NCBI GenBank assembly: GCA_026770585.1 | Contig: MU646734.1 | Location: 338,530 to 359,340, forward strand | Origin: Baffinella frigidus | Taxonomy: Eukaryota > Cryptophyceae > Cryptomonadales > Baffinellaceae | DNA: 20,811 nt | Reading direction: 5' to 3' | Shown here: piece after piece, positions 1-6,793 of the stretch | Layout of the letters: every line of letters starts with the position of its first letter | Numbering within the stretch: position 1 is the stretch's first letter | Translations under genes and position numbers: made by a program | Notes under the pieces: generated by a model | The model's database searches: none | What the model was told of the DNA's origin: nothing | Seen by the model: only the letters and a program-made list of their open reading frames with translations

Positions 1-380
1 CCCCACGGGGCAGGGAATGGCCACCAGCCAGCCAGCCGCGGGTTCGACCCCCGAGCCCTTCGACGTTCCCCCGCCCACCCAGCCACGCACCTAACCTTTA
101 GGTCCGTTAGGTTCTTCGAGCTCCCAACACAGGCGGACACCGGAACTGGTTCTGCAGAAAAGGCATGCTTCCTTTCGGATCACGTTCAGGCCTCCCGGTG
201 CAGAGGATCGCAGCAGGAACCGGCTAAAGGGTATCCTCATCGGGCGTTTGAGTTAGGCCAAAGAGGCACAGGCTCGCACACACACTCAGGATAAAGCAAC
301 GGCCATTAGTTTGGAAGAAGCACCCACCCGCACAAGCTGGGGTGGCATCAAGCCCCCCCCCCCCGCGCCGCGTGGTTCCA

Positions 381-514
381 TATGGAAACACTTTCAATTT
401 ACAACCTTGGATTCAATCAAAATTACTACACATTTGCTTAAATATCACTAATAAAGATCGTTGTGTGTAGTAAATTTCATTGAACCAAGTTCGTAAATTA
501 AAAGTGTTGACATA
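381..514. mobile_element. Hairpin MITE (family F), TA-flanked
   Basis: Imperfect inverted repeats of about 50 nt face each other: TATGGAAACACTTTCAATTT at the left and its approximate complement ending at CATA on the right. The inner arms include AAATTACTACACA. Terminal TA on both sides fits a TA target duplication. The inner arm resembles sequences at 20431-20503 and 15550-15600. Positions 1-380 hold no gene that I can support, only C-rich sequence. Confidence 0.65.
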
Positions 515-592
515 CAAGATTCCCCACGCACCCAGCCACCCGCGCCGCGGCTGACTCCCCCCCATCGGAGGATAGGGTTCAGCAGGGCCTGC

Positions 593-720
593 CCCGAAAG
601 TCAAATCAAGGCCGCGGAAGGGAATACATGGTGCCCGTGTTGGTTTCGATCCGTAATAAACGCACTTGTCGTTCTGGCCTCGATGGCTCCGAAAGTCAAT
701 TCAGCCCCTCGGAAAGTCAA
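593..720 (+). repeat. Three copies of the 5' edge of RING exon 1
   Basis: The motif GAAAGTCAA followed by an AAGGCC-like end occurs at about 594-614, 690-703 and 712-728. The third copy continues into the RING exon. Each copy keeps the AAAG presumed acceptor. This is the first example in the window of an exon edge repeated within its upstream intron. Confidence 0.55.
613..672 (+). repeat. Dispersed repeat I, copy 1
   Basis: This segment, beginning CGCGGAAGGGAAT and ending AATAAACGCAC, matches the reverse complement of about 11125-11190 over some 60 nt. Its shared core is TGTTGGTTTCGAT-like. Confidence 0.65.
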
Positions 721-1722
721 ACGAAGGCCCTCTGGATGCAGGCGTGGAAAGCGAAGCTGAAGAAGAAAGATTGGTGTCCAGAATGCCGCATCTGCATGGT
801 CCTTCCCCGCCTGCCCTCTCGAGCCTGCCCGTGCCCTTTGTTTCAATGTCGCTTTAATCCGGGGACATGTTTAATTTAAAAGAAACTGGATCCCTATTTG
901 TTCATAGGAGTTGGACGAAGGTCAATTAGGGCCCTAAATGAATTTGATTAGGGCCATAATCCGGTTTGATAGGCCATTTTATTTTAAATTCAACATGTTC
1001 CCGGATGAGCTTTGACTCGCGGATCCAGGTTTGTACGGGTCTGGTCACGTTACCGCCCGATATTCGGGCGGTAACGTGACCAAGTTTCGTACAAAAAGTC
1101 TAAAAGAGGTTGTACACAGCCACTTGTCGGGTGCATACAAAGGTGACGGTGAGGCTCGAGAGGTCTCGGAAAGGCTACGGCGCCGGGGCGGAGCACTGCT
1201 CCTGCGGGGGCAGGCTACGTGGCGTTCAGTTACGCGCGTAACTCAAGCCGCGCGCCTGGCCCAGCGCTCCACCATCCAGTCACCTGAGTGACTGAATCGG
1301 TGGGGCGGCGGACCACGAGGTGGCCCGACAGAGCGCACCCGAGCACCACGTGTCTGTCAAACCCTCAACCCTAACCCCTAAACCATAAACCATCAACCCT
1401 ACACCCTAACCCATAAACTCTAAACCCTACACCCGAAACCCCGGCAGAGCGCGGCGACGGGCCACGTGACGATCCGTAATGGTCCTAACTGATTTTCGGA
1501 TGGTCTTAATTTATTATCCTATCGTCCTGATTAATTGTCCTGTAGTCCTTATTGATTTTCCTACGGCAGAGCGCGCGCGCGGACCACGTCTCTCTCTCTC
1601 TCTCTGACTCTCTCTCTGACTCTCTCTCTGACTCTCTCTCTCTCACACACACTCTCTCTGACTCTCTCTCTCTCTCTGACGGGATTCGGGGTTGGCGCGG
1701 CAGAGCGCGCGCGCGGATCACG

Positions 1723-1753
<31 letters not shown>

Positions 1754-2508
1754 CTCTCTCTCTCTCGCAGAGCGCACCGGCAGACCACGTGACGATCCCG
1801 TGCGGGCACTTCTTCTGCCGCACCGAACCCTGCGTCGACAAGTCCCGCGGCAGGTTGCGAGCCTCACCCTAAAAATCGTCAGGTTGCGAGCCTCACCCTA
1901 AAAATCGTCAGGTTGCGAGCCTCACCCTAAAAACCTAAACCCTGAACCCTAAACCCTAAAAACTAACAACTAAACACTAAACCCGAAACCCGAAACCCGA
2001 AACCCGGAACCCGAAACCCGAAACCCTAAACCCTGAACCCTGATTCCTGAACACTACCCCCCCCCCCCGTACCTACATTCCACGGTGGACCTACCACAAC
2101 CCGGCCATCCGACAGATGTGAGGTTTCCTGGCATAGATGGCGGGGGTGTTGGTAGCAACCAAGTAGTCTCTCTGCCTCGCTCTCTCGCTCGCTGGGCAGA
2201 TGGGAGAAGGAGTGCTGCGTTGCTAGCATTACACCTCGCTCTCATATCGAGCAGGATCATAACCTTGTAAAGTTGATAACTTGACCACTTTCGTGTGGGA
2301 GTTGACTTAAGAAAGGAACTCTCGCGCTGGGCAGATGGGAGAAGGAGTGCTGTTGGAAGCAATCAGGTACTCTGCCTGACTCACTCTCTCGCGCGGCAGG
2401 TGGGAGAAGGAGTGCTGCGTCTGCTTCCAGAAGATCACCGGCTTCATGAAGGTCGTGTCCGTAACCTGTCTTCCTGCCTACCCTCACAACCTGTGTCCTA
2501 CTTTCTGA
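717..2508 (+). CDS. RING-finger protein, three exons (3' part of gene)
   Basis: Three exons join in phase: about 717-798, 1771-1853 and 2400-2508. Together they give one C3HC4 RING domain with spacing C-x2-C-x11-C-x-H-x2-C-x4-C-x11-C-x2-C. Exon 1 carries the first pair (CRIC) after a Lys-rich stretch, exon 2 carries IPCGHFFC and the sixth Cys, and exon 3 carries CCVC. Phases agree: exon 1 ends in phase 0, exon 2 in phase 2 (AG), and exon 3 supplies the third base of an Arg codon. RING domains usually act as E3 ubiquitin ligases, so a ligase role is family knowledge. The x4 gap between Cys 5 and 6 is longer than usual. The frame runs on to TGA at 2506-2508, but GT at 2450 could be another donor, so the C terminus is uncertain. 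The N-terminal exons are not seen. The donor of exon 1 (GTCC) is weak. CT tracts precede the acceptors of exons 2 and 3. Confidence 0.72.
1000..1140. mobile_element. Palindromic MITE with a perfect 18-bp hairpin (family G), copy 1
   Basis: Positions 1043-1060 and 1064-1081 are perfect complements around a 3-nt loop. The hairpin is flanked by TTTGTACGGG and its approximate complement. Outer sequence to about 1000 and 1135 is shared in inverted orientation with 13540-13665, which defines an element of about 120-140 bp. Confidence 0.75.
1360..1440 (+). repeat. Degenerate telomere-like CCCTAAA tract in intron 1 of the RING gene
   Basis: Irregular CCCTAA/CCCTAAA units, C-rich on the coding strand, lie between two copies of the exon 2 edge. 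Confidence 0.8.
1587..1770 (+). repeat. CT microsatellites ahead of the RING exon 2 acceptor
   Basis: Two (TC)n blocks, about 1590-1680 and 1724-1766, lie on the coding strand. They are interrupted by an exon-edge copy at 1701-1723. The second block runs into CAG at 1768-1770 and so can serve as the polypyrimidine tract. Frames through it encode only Ser-Leu or Arg-Glu repeats. Confidence 0.85.
1851..1935 (+). repeat. Three tandem 29-bp units at the RING exon 2 donor
   Basis: Units begin at 1851, 1880 and 1909. Each starts CAGGTTGCGAGCC, so the presumed donor CAG|GT is present three times in a row. Each ends with CCCTAAAAA, which merges into the telomere-like tract that follows. Confidence 0.9.
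1925..2045 (+). repeat. Telomere-like array with AAACCCG variant
   Basis: CCCTAAA units pass into a block of the variant heptamer AAACCCG and back again. The array is C-rich on the coding strand of the RING gene, inside intron 2. Confidence 0.88.
2197..2420 (+). repeat. Three copies of the 5' edge of RING exon 3
   Basis: CAG followed by (A/G)TGGGAGAAGGAGTGCTG occurs at 2197-2220, 2332-2353 and 2397-2420; only the last continues with the CCVC codons. All three keep the CAG acceptor and are preceded by short CTCGC-type pyrimidine runs. The A/G difference at the first base still gives Arg with the preceding AG. Confidence 0.88.
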
Positions 2509-2530
2509 AGGTTGTGTCCGTAACCTGTCC
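2445..2530 (+). repeat. Direct duplication around the end of RING exon 3
   Basis: A segment GAAGGT(C/T)GTGTCCGTAACC occurs at about 2448-2470 and again at 2507-2529. Short CCTCA(C/T)AACCTGTG motifs lie nearby, a motif that recurs around 11596 and 17670-17700. The duplication may mark a donor-side exon edge or simply be 3' flanking repeat. Confidence 0.5.
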
Positions 2531-2675
2531 TCGAGTCTAGCCTCATAACCTGTGTTCTAGCCCCTGCGTGTGAGGATGTAGTCTCAAGATCACCCACAGG
2601 CTTGGGCACCCTCTTTAAAACACTTGCTTCTGAAAACTTGTACCAGCATCCCGCACCTGCCTGCAACCCTGGCTC

Positions 2676-2796
2676 TACAGGGGTACCTCGCTCACAAGAA
2701 ACTGCACCCCCCCTAGGACCACCATAGGGCCCTAGGCATGGGCCTACTGTAGGGTGCTAGGGGGGGGCGGTTTCTTATGAGCGAGGTACCCCTGTA
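2676..2796. mobile_element. TACAGGGG palindromic MITE (family A), copy 1
   Basis: This 121-bp near-palindrome has ends TACAGGGGTACCTCGCTCA and the complement, then a C-run/G-run and a palindromic core rich in CCTAGG and TAGGGCC. The flanks CCCTGGC and GCCAGGG extend the symmetry. No ORF lies inside, so it is a non-autonomous element. Confidence 0.9.
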
Positions 2797-2811
2797 GCCA
2801 GGGCCTGTTGA

Positions 2812-2872
2812 GACACAGCCTCGGTGGGGGTGCACAAATGGCGGCCGTGTTGCAGTAATAAAGGTCTCTTTC
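2812..2872 (+). mobile_element. Retroposon-like unit J, copy 1
   Basis: The unit GACACAGCCTCGGTGGGG, GTGCAC, GGCGGCCGTGTTG, AATAAAGGTCTCT recurs near 3134, 3488, 4076, 12640 and, inverted, at 12905-12965. The common end AATAAAGGTCTC followed by a CT-rich tail suggests the 3' end of a retroposon with a simple-sequence tail. This is inference from copy structure only. Confidence 0.5.
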
Positions 2873-2974
2873 TCTCAAGTGTGTCGCGCGACAGGTGTAC
2901 GGTGGGCGAAGCGAGGATAACAATGACTCCGACGCCGGATGAGCCGCAACCCCACAGCCTCGGGATCAGTCGTC

Positions 2975-3095
2975 TACAGGGGTACCTCGCTCATAAGAAA
3001 CCGCCCCCCCCCTAGGACCACCACAGGGCCCTAGGCATAGGCCTACTGTAGGGTCCTAGGGGGGGACGATTTCTTATGAGCGAAGTACCCCTGTA
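2975..3095. mobile_element. TACAGGGG palindromic MITE (family A), copy 2
   Basis: A 121-bp palindrome with the same ends and core as the copy at 2676. The right terminal repeat has one change (CGAAGTACCCC). Confidence 0.9.
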
Positions 3096-3133
3096 CGTGT
3101 AGAGTGCCCATGACCTCTCGCTAGGTCCTGCTC

Positions 3134-3302
3134 GGACACAGCCTCGGAGGGGGGGGGGCGTGTTGGCAGTACAGGGGTTGCCCAAAATCCAAGACACGCA
3201 CCGTCCTAGGCTCCTACAGTTGACCAATTCCTCTGCGCCTAGGACCACCCGAGGGACGGTGTGTGGCATTAATCGCGAGTAACCCCTGTAATAAAGGTCT
3301 CT
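3134..3302 (+). mobile_element. Unit J, copy 2, interrupted by a family B MITE
   Basis: The unit is split at its TAATAAAGG motif by the element at 3170-3290. The uninterrupted copy at 2812 shows the empty site, gcagTAataaagg. Confidence 0.7.
3170..3290. mobile_element. TACAGGGGTT palindromic MITE (family B), copy 1
   Basis: Ends are TACAGGGGTT and AACCCCTGTA, with subterminal ACACGCACCGTCCTAGG and complement. It shares its outer 8-9 nt with family A but has different subterminal sequence. It is inserted at a TA of unit J, with TA present on both sides. Confidence 0.85.
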
Positions 3303-3341
3303 ACTACGACCCCCGTGACTCCCGACGCCGGATGAGGCTGG

Positions 3342-3464
3342 TACAGGGGTACCTCGCTCATAAGAACCCCCCCCCCCCTAGAGGACCCTACAGTAGGCCT
3401 ATTCCTAGGGTCCTATGGTGGTCCTAGGGGTTTGGGCGTTTCTTATGAGCGAGGTACCCCTGTA
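3342..3464. mobile_element. TACAGGGG palindromic MITE (family A), copy 3
   Basis: A 123-bp copy with the core inverted relative to copies 1 and 2 (CCTACAGTAGGCC on the left). The ends are intact. Confidence 0.9.
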
Positions 3465-3487
3465 TGCCCTCTTGCTTGGTCCTGCTC

Positions 3488-3546
3488 AGACACTGCCTCG
3501 GTGGGGGTGCACACATGCCTGCCGTGTTGGTAGGAATACAGGTCTC
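3488..3546 (+). mobile_element. Unit J, copy 3
   Basis: GACACTGCCTCGGTGGGG, GTGCAC, GCCGTGTTGG then ACAGGTCTC. This is a diverged copy of the unit at 2812. Confidence 0.5.
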
Positions 3547-3565
3547 CCTCATCGATTAAGACCTC

Positions 3566-3686
3566 TAAAGGGGTACCTCGCTCATAAGAAACTGCCCCCC
3601 CCCTAGGACCACCATAAGGCCCTAGGCATAGGCCTACTGTAGGGTCCTAAGGGGAGGCAGTTTCTTATGAGCGAGGTATCCCTGTA
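3566..3686. mobile_element. TACAGGGG palindromic MITE (family A), copy 4
   Basis: A 121-bp copy. The left end is TAAAGGGG instead of TACAGGGG and the right end is ATCCCTGTA. Confidence 0.88.
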
Positions 3687-3802
3687 TTTCTAAGATGAGG
3701 CTGGGGCTGGGGCTGGGGCCTATTGACGCTTACATGTATCGACATTTCTTACAAGAGAGAAAATGCACAAGGCGCAGAGCTGAAGCGAGCTTAGGGTCCG
3801 TC

Positions 3803-3932
3803 TGGGGTGTCTTTGTGGGTATCTAGGCTCTAAGGGCATCTAAGGACGCATAAGGTTATGAGGACGTCGGCGTACATTCACTTAGGCCTCCAAAGTACAT
3901 TCACTTAGGCCTTCTAAGTAGAGAGAGTTGAC
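3803..3932. repeat. Dispersed repeat (about 115 bp), copy 1
   Basis: The stretch with GTATCTAGGCTCTAAGGGC, GGTTATGAGGACGTCGGCG, CATTCACTTAGGCC and AGTAGAGAGAG matches the reverse complement of 11405-11518. The block ATTCACTTAGGCC occurs twice within it. It has no obvious terminal inverted repeat. Confidence 0.75.
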
Positions 3933-4075
3933 TGGTCTTCTTGCTCAAAGGTGGGCCTATCAGGCTGAGGCCGAGGCTGTCGGAAATTTCGCGGAGTGCG
4001 GGGCAGCACTCGTGTGTGCGATGACACGCGACCTGTGGAGTGTGCGGGACCTCTCTTGTCGTCCGTACGGAAACT

Positions 4076-4125
4076 TGGCCTCCGTGGGGGGGAATGGAAT
4101 GCATTGCGGCCGTGCTGGTGCCAAC
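4076..4125 (+). mobile_element. Unit J, copy 4 (diverged)
   Basis: GGCCTCCGTGGGGGGG, GCATTGCGGCCGTGCTGGTG matches the middle of unit J; the AATAAA end is absent. Confidence 0.4.
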
Positions 4126-4136
4126 AACGCTACATG

Positions 4137-4215
4137 TACAGGGGTACCTCGCTCAGAAGGAGGCGCCCCCCCCCCCTACATGTAGGACCTTGACGCCATA
4201 CATGTAGGTAGGCCT
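4137..4215. mobile_element. Family A MITE, truncated copy 5
   Basis: The left end TACAGGGGTACCTCGCTCA is intact and followed by the C-run, but the right half is lost. TACATGTA motifs flank and interrupt it. Confidence 0.75.
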
Positions 4216-4327
4216 ACGGTACCCACAAAGCCATCTCTCCCGCAGCGAGGGAGGCCACTCGAGACAACCTTCCGGATGCGTACGTTCCAGGTTCGTGTTC
4301 ACTGTGCGCTTCACTCGAGCAACAGCC

Positions 4328-4465
4328 TGTCTCTCTCTCTCACACACACTCTCTCTCTATCTCACTCTCTCTCTCTCTCTTTTTCTCTCTCTCTCACCCT
4401 CTATCGCTCTCTGCCTATCTCTCTCTCTCGCACTCTCTCTCTCTCCCTCTCTCTCTCACTCTCTT
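4328..4465 (+). repeat. CT-rich microsatellite
   Basis: An interrupted (TC)n tract. The frames through it encode Ser/Leu repeats and are not genes. It is flanked by two copies of a CGAGCAACAGC motif (about 4315 and 4489). Confidence 0.85.
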
Positions 4466-4488
4466 CGGCTCCCTCACCCGAGCAACAG

Positions 4489-4553
4489 CTTGAACAAGAC
4501 TGTCAAAGTGTTCAAGAAGATGAGCGGCCCTGCACACACGGGAGGCCACGCCA
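4489..4553 (+). CDS. Candidate exon, gene unknown
   Basis: One frame reads NSLNKTVKVFKKMSG and continues to a CCAG|GTCAGA donor near 4553. The left edge (CGAGCAACAGC) is echoed at 4315 and the right edge (GGGAGGCCAC) at about 4248, the same pattern that marks real exons elsewhere here. A long CT tract precedes it. No family is recognised and the other frames are also open, so this is tentative. Confidence 0.3.
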
Positions 4554-4744
4554 GGTCAGAAGTCGAAATTTGAACGTCTTTTCATTTTACTACACGATCT
4601 AGAAGTAAAGTTGATTCTACCCGAGAAACACGCCAAAAGTGTTGGGAATTGGAGCTGTTTGTCGCCGGAGTTTTAAAAATCTGTACCACGATAAGCCATC
4701 TAAACACTTTTAGCGCGAACGAGTGTGTGTGAAAATCCCACTTC

Positions 4745-4815
4745 TGCCCTGGCGCGGCCGCCTCGTCAGTGGTTGCCTTGTTCGGATCCTCAACTTGACG
4801 CTTTGAAGGGGGGTT
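4745..4815 (-). CDS. Candidate exon, gene unknown
   Basis: On the minus strand a frame with VEDPNKATTDEAAAPGQ looks more protein-like than the AT-rich flanks. It might belong to the same gene as the exon at 5909-6007. No clear acceptor or echo supports it. Otherwise 4600-5230 holds only repeats. Confidence 0.22.
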
Positions 4816-4892
4816 CACAGCAAATTCGAGGAAGCTTCATAGGCGAACTGAACTTATCAAAGGTGCTGGAGTGGTTCCAAAATTAAAACATG

Positions 4893-5232
4893 ACTGCGGT
4901 AAAACACTGTCAAACCTCTTCTGTTTTGATTTTGTACCAAGAAAGTCAGAGGTGGGCCCATCCGAGGGGATTAATTTAGGGTAGCGGACGGGCGGACGGG
5001 CCCGCCTCCCACTCGCGGGCCCGGGTTGGCCCGAGGTATTGCCGAAAGCTCACGTTAGAGACCGACTTAACACCGGACGTAAGTCGAGGCTGCTTCATGG
5101 GAGAACGGGCCTAACCAAAGCCGCTTGTGCGATACAAGTTTTTTTGAACGGCTACCGTAAAACACTTTTAAACCTCTTCTGTTATTTTTTTACTGAAAGT
5201 CTGAGGCGGGCCCCGTCTGAGCGGACTAATTC
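4893..5232. repeat. Diverged direct repeat, about 80 bp, two copies
   Basis: About 4893-4976 and 5150-5232 share GTAAAACACT, AAACCTCTTCTGTT, AAAGTC(A/T)GAGG(T/C)GGGCCC and a GG(A/G)CTAATT-like end. The second copy runs directly into the hairpin element at 5232. Confidence 0.65.
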
Positions 5233-5386
5233 TAGCTCTGTCGCACTTTGAATTGGGCTCATCATCAATTCGCCCCCCCCCCAATTTCCGATGTGAATTT
5301 CCTGGGGGGGGTGCAAAATTCACATGGGAAATTCAGGGGGGGGGGCGAATTGATGATGAGCCCAAATCAAAGTGGGACAGAGCTAG
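5232..5386. mobile_element. Hairpin MITE (family D), copy 1
   Basis: Terminal inverted repeats CTAGCTCTGTC(G/C)CACTTTGA face each other, with inner arms containing TCATCAATTCGCCCCC and an inner GAATTTCC pair. A diverged second copy is at 9041-9168. Confidence 0.88.
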
Positions 5387-5514
5387 TAATTTAGTCTCGG
5401 TTCCGCCATTACACTGCTGTCGGCAAGATTATTTCAAAGTCAATTCCCATACAACCTGTCAACGTCAGGTTCCGAACACGCCAGATTTGCGTGTTTGTTT
5501 CAAATCAATCTATT

Positions 5515-5590
5515 CAAAAGTTGACGGTGTGTATGGGGTTGGCTCTGACGAAATCTTCCCGCGAGTAGTGCATTCAGCTGCTGCCAAAAA
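5515..5590 (+). repeat. Dispersed element end with acceptor-like GCAGTG (family H)
   Basis: AAAAGTTGACGGTGTG...TCTTCCCGCGAGTAGTG resembles 10588-10650 (AAGTTGACGGG...CCTCCCGCGAGCAGTG) and, more loosely, 8655-8697 and 2292-2334. All combine a GTTGAC core with a CCCGC..GCAG-like end. The 2292-2334 copy ends exactly at a CAG in front of a RING exon 3 echo. Confidence 0.45.
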
Positions 5591-5624
5591 CTCCGCACGG
5601 ATGGCAGCGGCGGTTTAGAGTTGA

Positions 5625-5705
5625 GATTTTGGGTTTAGGGTGTAGGGTGTAGGATGTAGGGTGTTGCAAGGTTGAGGGTTGAGGTCTAGCTTTAGGGTTA
5701 AGTGT
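5625..5705 (-). repeat. Degenerate telomere-like tract
   Basis: GGGTTTAGGGTGTAGGGTG-type units, G-rich on the plus strand and therefore C-rich on the strand of the neighbouring minus-strand exon. Confidence 0.75.
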
Positions 5706-5786
5706 TCGAGGTGTAGGCATTGCTCGCCTTACGAGTTGCTCGCCCGGGCGGCAGGGAAGCCAGGAGGGGAGTCACTCGTCGCTCCG

Positions 5787-5845
5787 ACAGAGAGAGAGAG
5801 ACAGAGAGCGAGAGAGCGAGAGAGAGAGAGAGAGAGAGAGAGAGT
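5787..5845. repeat. GA microsatellite
   Basis: (GA)n of about 58 nt with minor interruptions. GCGAGCAACTC on the minus strand is repeated on both sides (about 5730, 5740 and 5845), possibly an echo of an exon edge not otherwise found. Confidence 0.85.
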
Positions 5846-5908
5846 TGCTCGCGGTCAGACTCAAGTGGAAGAGCCCATCTATTGTATTTTTCGGCTACGG
5901 GCACTCAC

Positions 5909-6007
5909 ACATCATGACGAGTCGGACCGCCTTGACGATGGAGAGGACCTTGGACTTGACGCTGTTCGGGTCTGGTCCGGCGTCGAACTCTCCCGTCCCC
6001 CACCCAT
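5909..6007 (-). CDS. Internal exon of an unidentified minus-strand gene
   Basis: On the minus strand CAG at 6010-6008 is followed by 99 nt with an open frame containing GWGTGEFDAGPDP and KSKVLSIVKAVRLVMM. It ends at a perfect GTGAGT donor (5908-5903). Start and end are both in phase 1. The composition and the amphipathic helix-like tail argue for real coding sequence. The acceptor is joined directly to a telomere-like array, as in the fucosyltransferase-like gene. I do not recognise the family. Partner exons may lie at 6290-6470 and below 5900. Confidence 0.6.
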
Positions 6008-6016
6008 CTGCCCCAG

Positions 6017-6090
6017 GTTCAGGGTTCAGGGTTTAGGGTTTAGGGTGTGGGTTCAGGATTCAGGGTTTAGGGTTCAGGGTTTAGGGTAGG
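6017..6090 (-). repeat. Telomere-like array next to the 5909-6007 exon
   Basis: TTTAGGG/TTCAGGG units on plus, that is C-rich on the coding strand. The array lies immediately upstream of the exon's acceptor. Confidence 0.88.
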
Positions 6091-6289
6091 TGAGTGAGTG
6101 ACAGCGTCAGGCACTGCCCGGCATGGCCAACATGCCTCACCCGGTCCACCCTCTCCCACCCCGTCCTCAACCTCTGCCCCCCCCCCCCCCCTCTGTCCCC
6201 TCTGTCTCTCTCGCTCTCTCTCGCTCTCTTCTGTGGTCGGTGGGAGGTCACACATTTCCTGCAAGTTGAGCTTCCATCAAAGGCTGGAG

Positions 6290-6470
6290 GCGTTGCACAA
6301 CAGCCCTCCCATGCGCTGAGACGTGCTGCCAGCGTCGCCCTGGCACGCGATCCGCAGATCCTCGAGGCTTTGCGCGTGTCCAGGGTGGTCAAAGACAACC
6401 ACTCTGGTGCATGGACGGCGGGTTTTGCTGCCACGTGGCCACACTCGAGGCAGAGCTGAGGCAGGGATCT
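6290..6470 (-). CDS. Candidate exon region, frame and strand undecided
   Basis: The minus strand is open in two frames. One contains LCLECGHVAAKP, with a CxxC..H look, and the other contains VVVFDHPGHAQSLEDLRI. The plus strand is also open (VAQQPSHALRRAASVALAR). High GC and lack of stops suggest coding sequence, probably upstream exons of the gene with the 5909-6007 exon. Neither splice sites nor phase settle it. Confidence 0.35.
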
Positions 6471-6540
6471 CGCGGGTACCCTGAATAGCGCTGATCATCT
6501 CACTGGCTCGTCCATGTGGAACCGTCGCCGTCTCCCTCAC

Positions 6541-6793
6541 AGTGATTGCATCGCTTGAGGCGGTCCTCGCTCCTGGCGGGATACATCAACTGAGGAGTAG
6601 GGCCAGGGCTCACTTTTAGCGAGGAAGCGCTGTTCATGGAGAATGGCGACCGCGTTCAGCACCAGCAGCCCTGATATGTAGAGCTCGCCCAATGAAATCC
6701 CCATCGTTTCAAAGCGCCCCGTCTCCCCTCCACAACGCCAGCCTCACCCCCCTTTCGCCTGGGCAAAATCGTCCTGGACGAACGGATTTTGCG
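6541..6793 (+). promoter_or_regulatory. Presumed 5' flank of the five-exon gene
   Basis: This interval separates the presumed minus-strand gene from the start at 6794, so a divergent promoter region is expected. The frame upstream of 6794 stays open to an ATG at 6692, which might be an alternative start, but the codons before 6794 look like leader sequence. No TATA or other named element is seen. Confidence 0.3.

Larger units (their letters stand above)
1329..1800 (+). repeat. Five copies of the 5' edge of RING exon 2
   Basis: CAG followed by AGCGC and a GACCACGT-like end is found at 1329-1352, 1445-1476, 1567-1589, 1701-1723 and 1768-1800. The last one is the real exon start. Copies 2 and 5 both extend through CCACGTGACGATCC. 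The spacers are telomere-like repeats, an AT-richer stretch and two CT microsatellites. Every copy retains a CAG acceptor, so alternative acceptors exist in principle. Confidence 0.8.

Noticed and set aside
30-62. tRNA T-arm-like sequence, GGGTTCGACCCCCG
   Set aside because: Only a T-loop-like piece is present; no A box, anticodon arm or acceptor stem could be paired, so it is not called a tRNA or SINE promoter.
1506-1872. Open frames of about 80-110 codons rich in Ser-Leu or Arg-Glu, also at 4276-4602, 5679-6089, 10593-10826 and 18558-19047
   Set aside because: They are translations of CT/GA microsatellites; real exon pieces inside them are short and reported separately.
2676-3686. CRISPR-like array because of regularly spaced palindromes
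   Set aside because: Repeats are 121-123 bp fold-back elements with irregular spacing and TA ends, in a eukaryotic context.
5253-5618. Plus-strand frame of 121 codons
   Set aside because: Its first third is the family D hairpin and the rest resembles repeat family H; composition is not protein-like.
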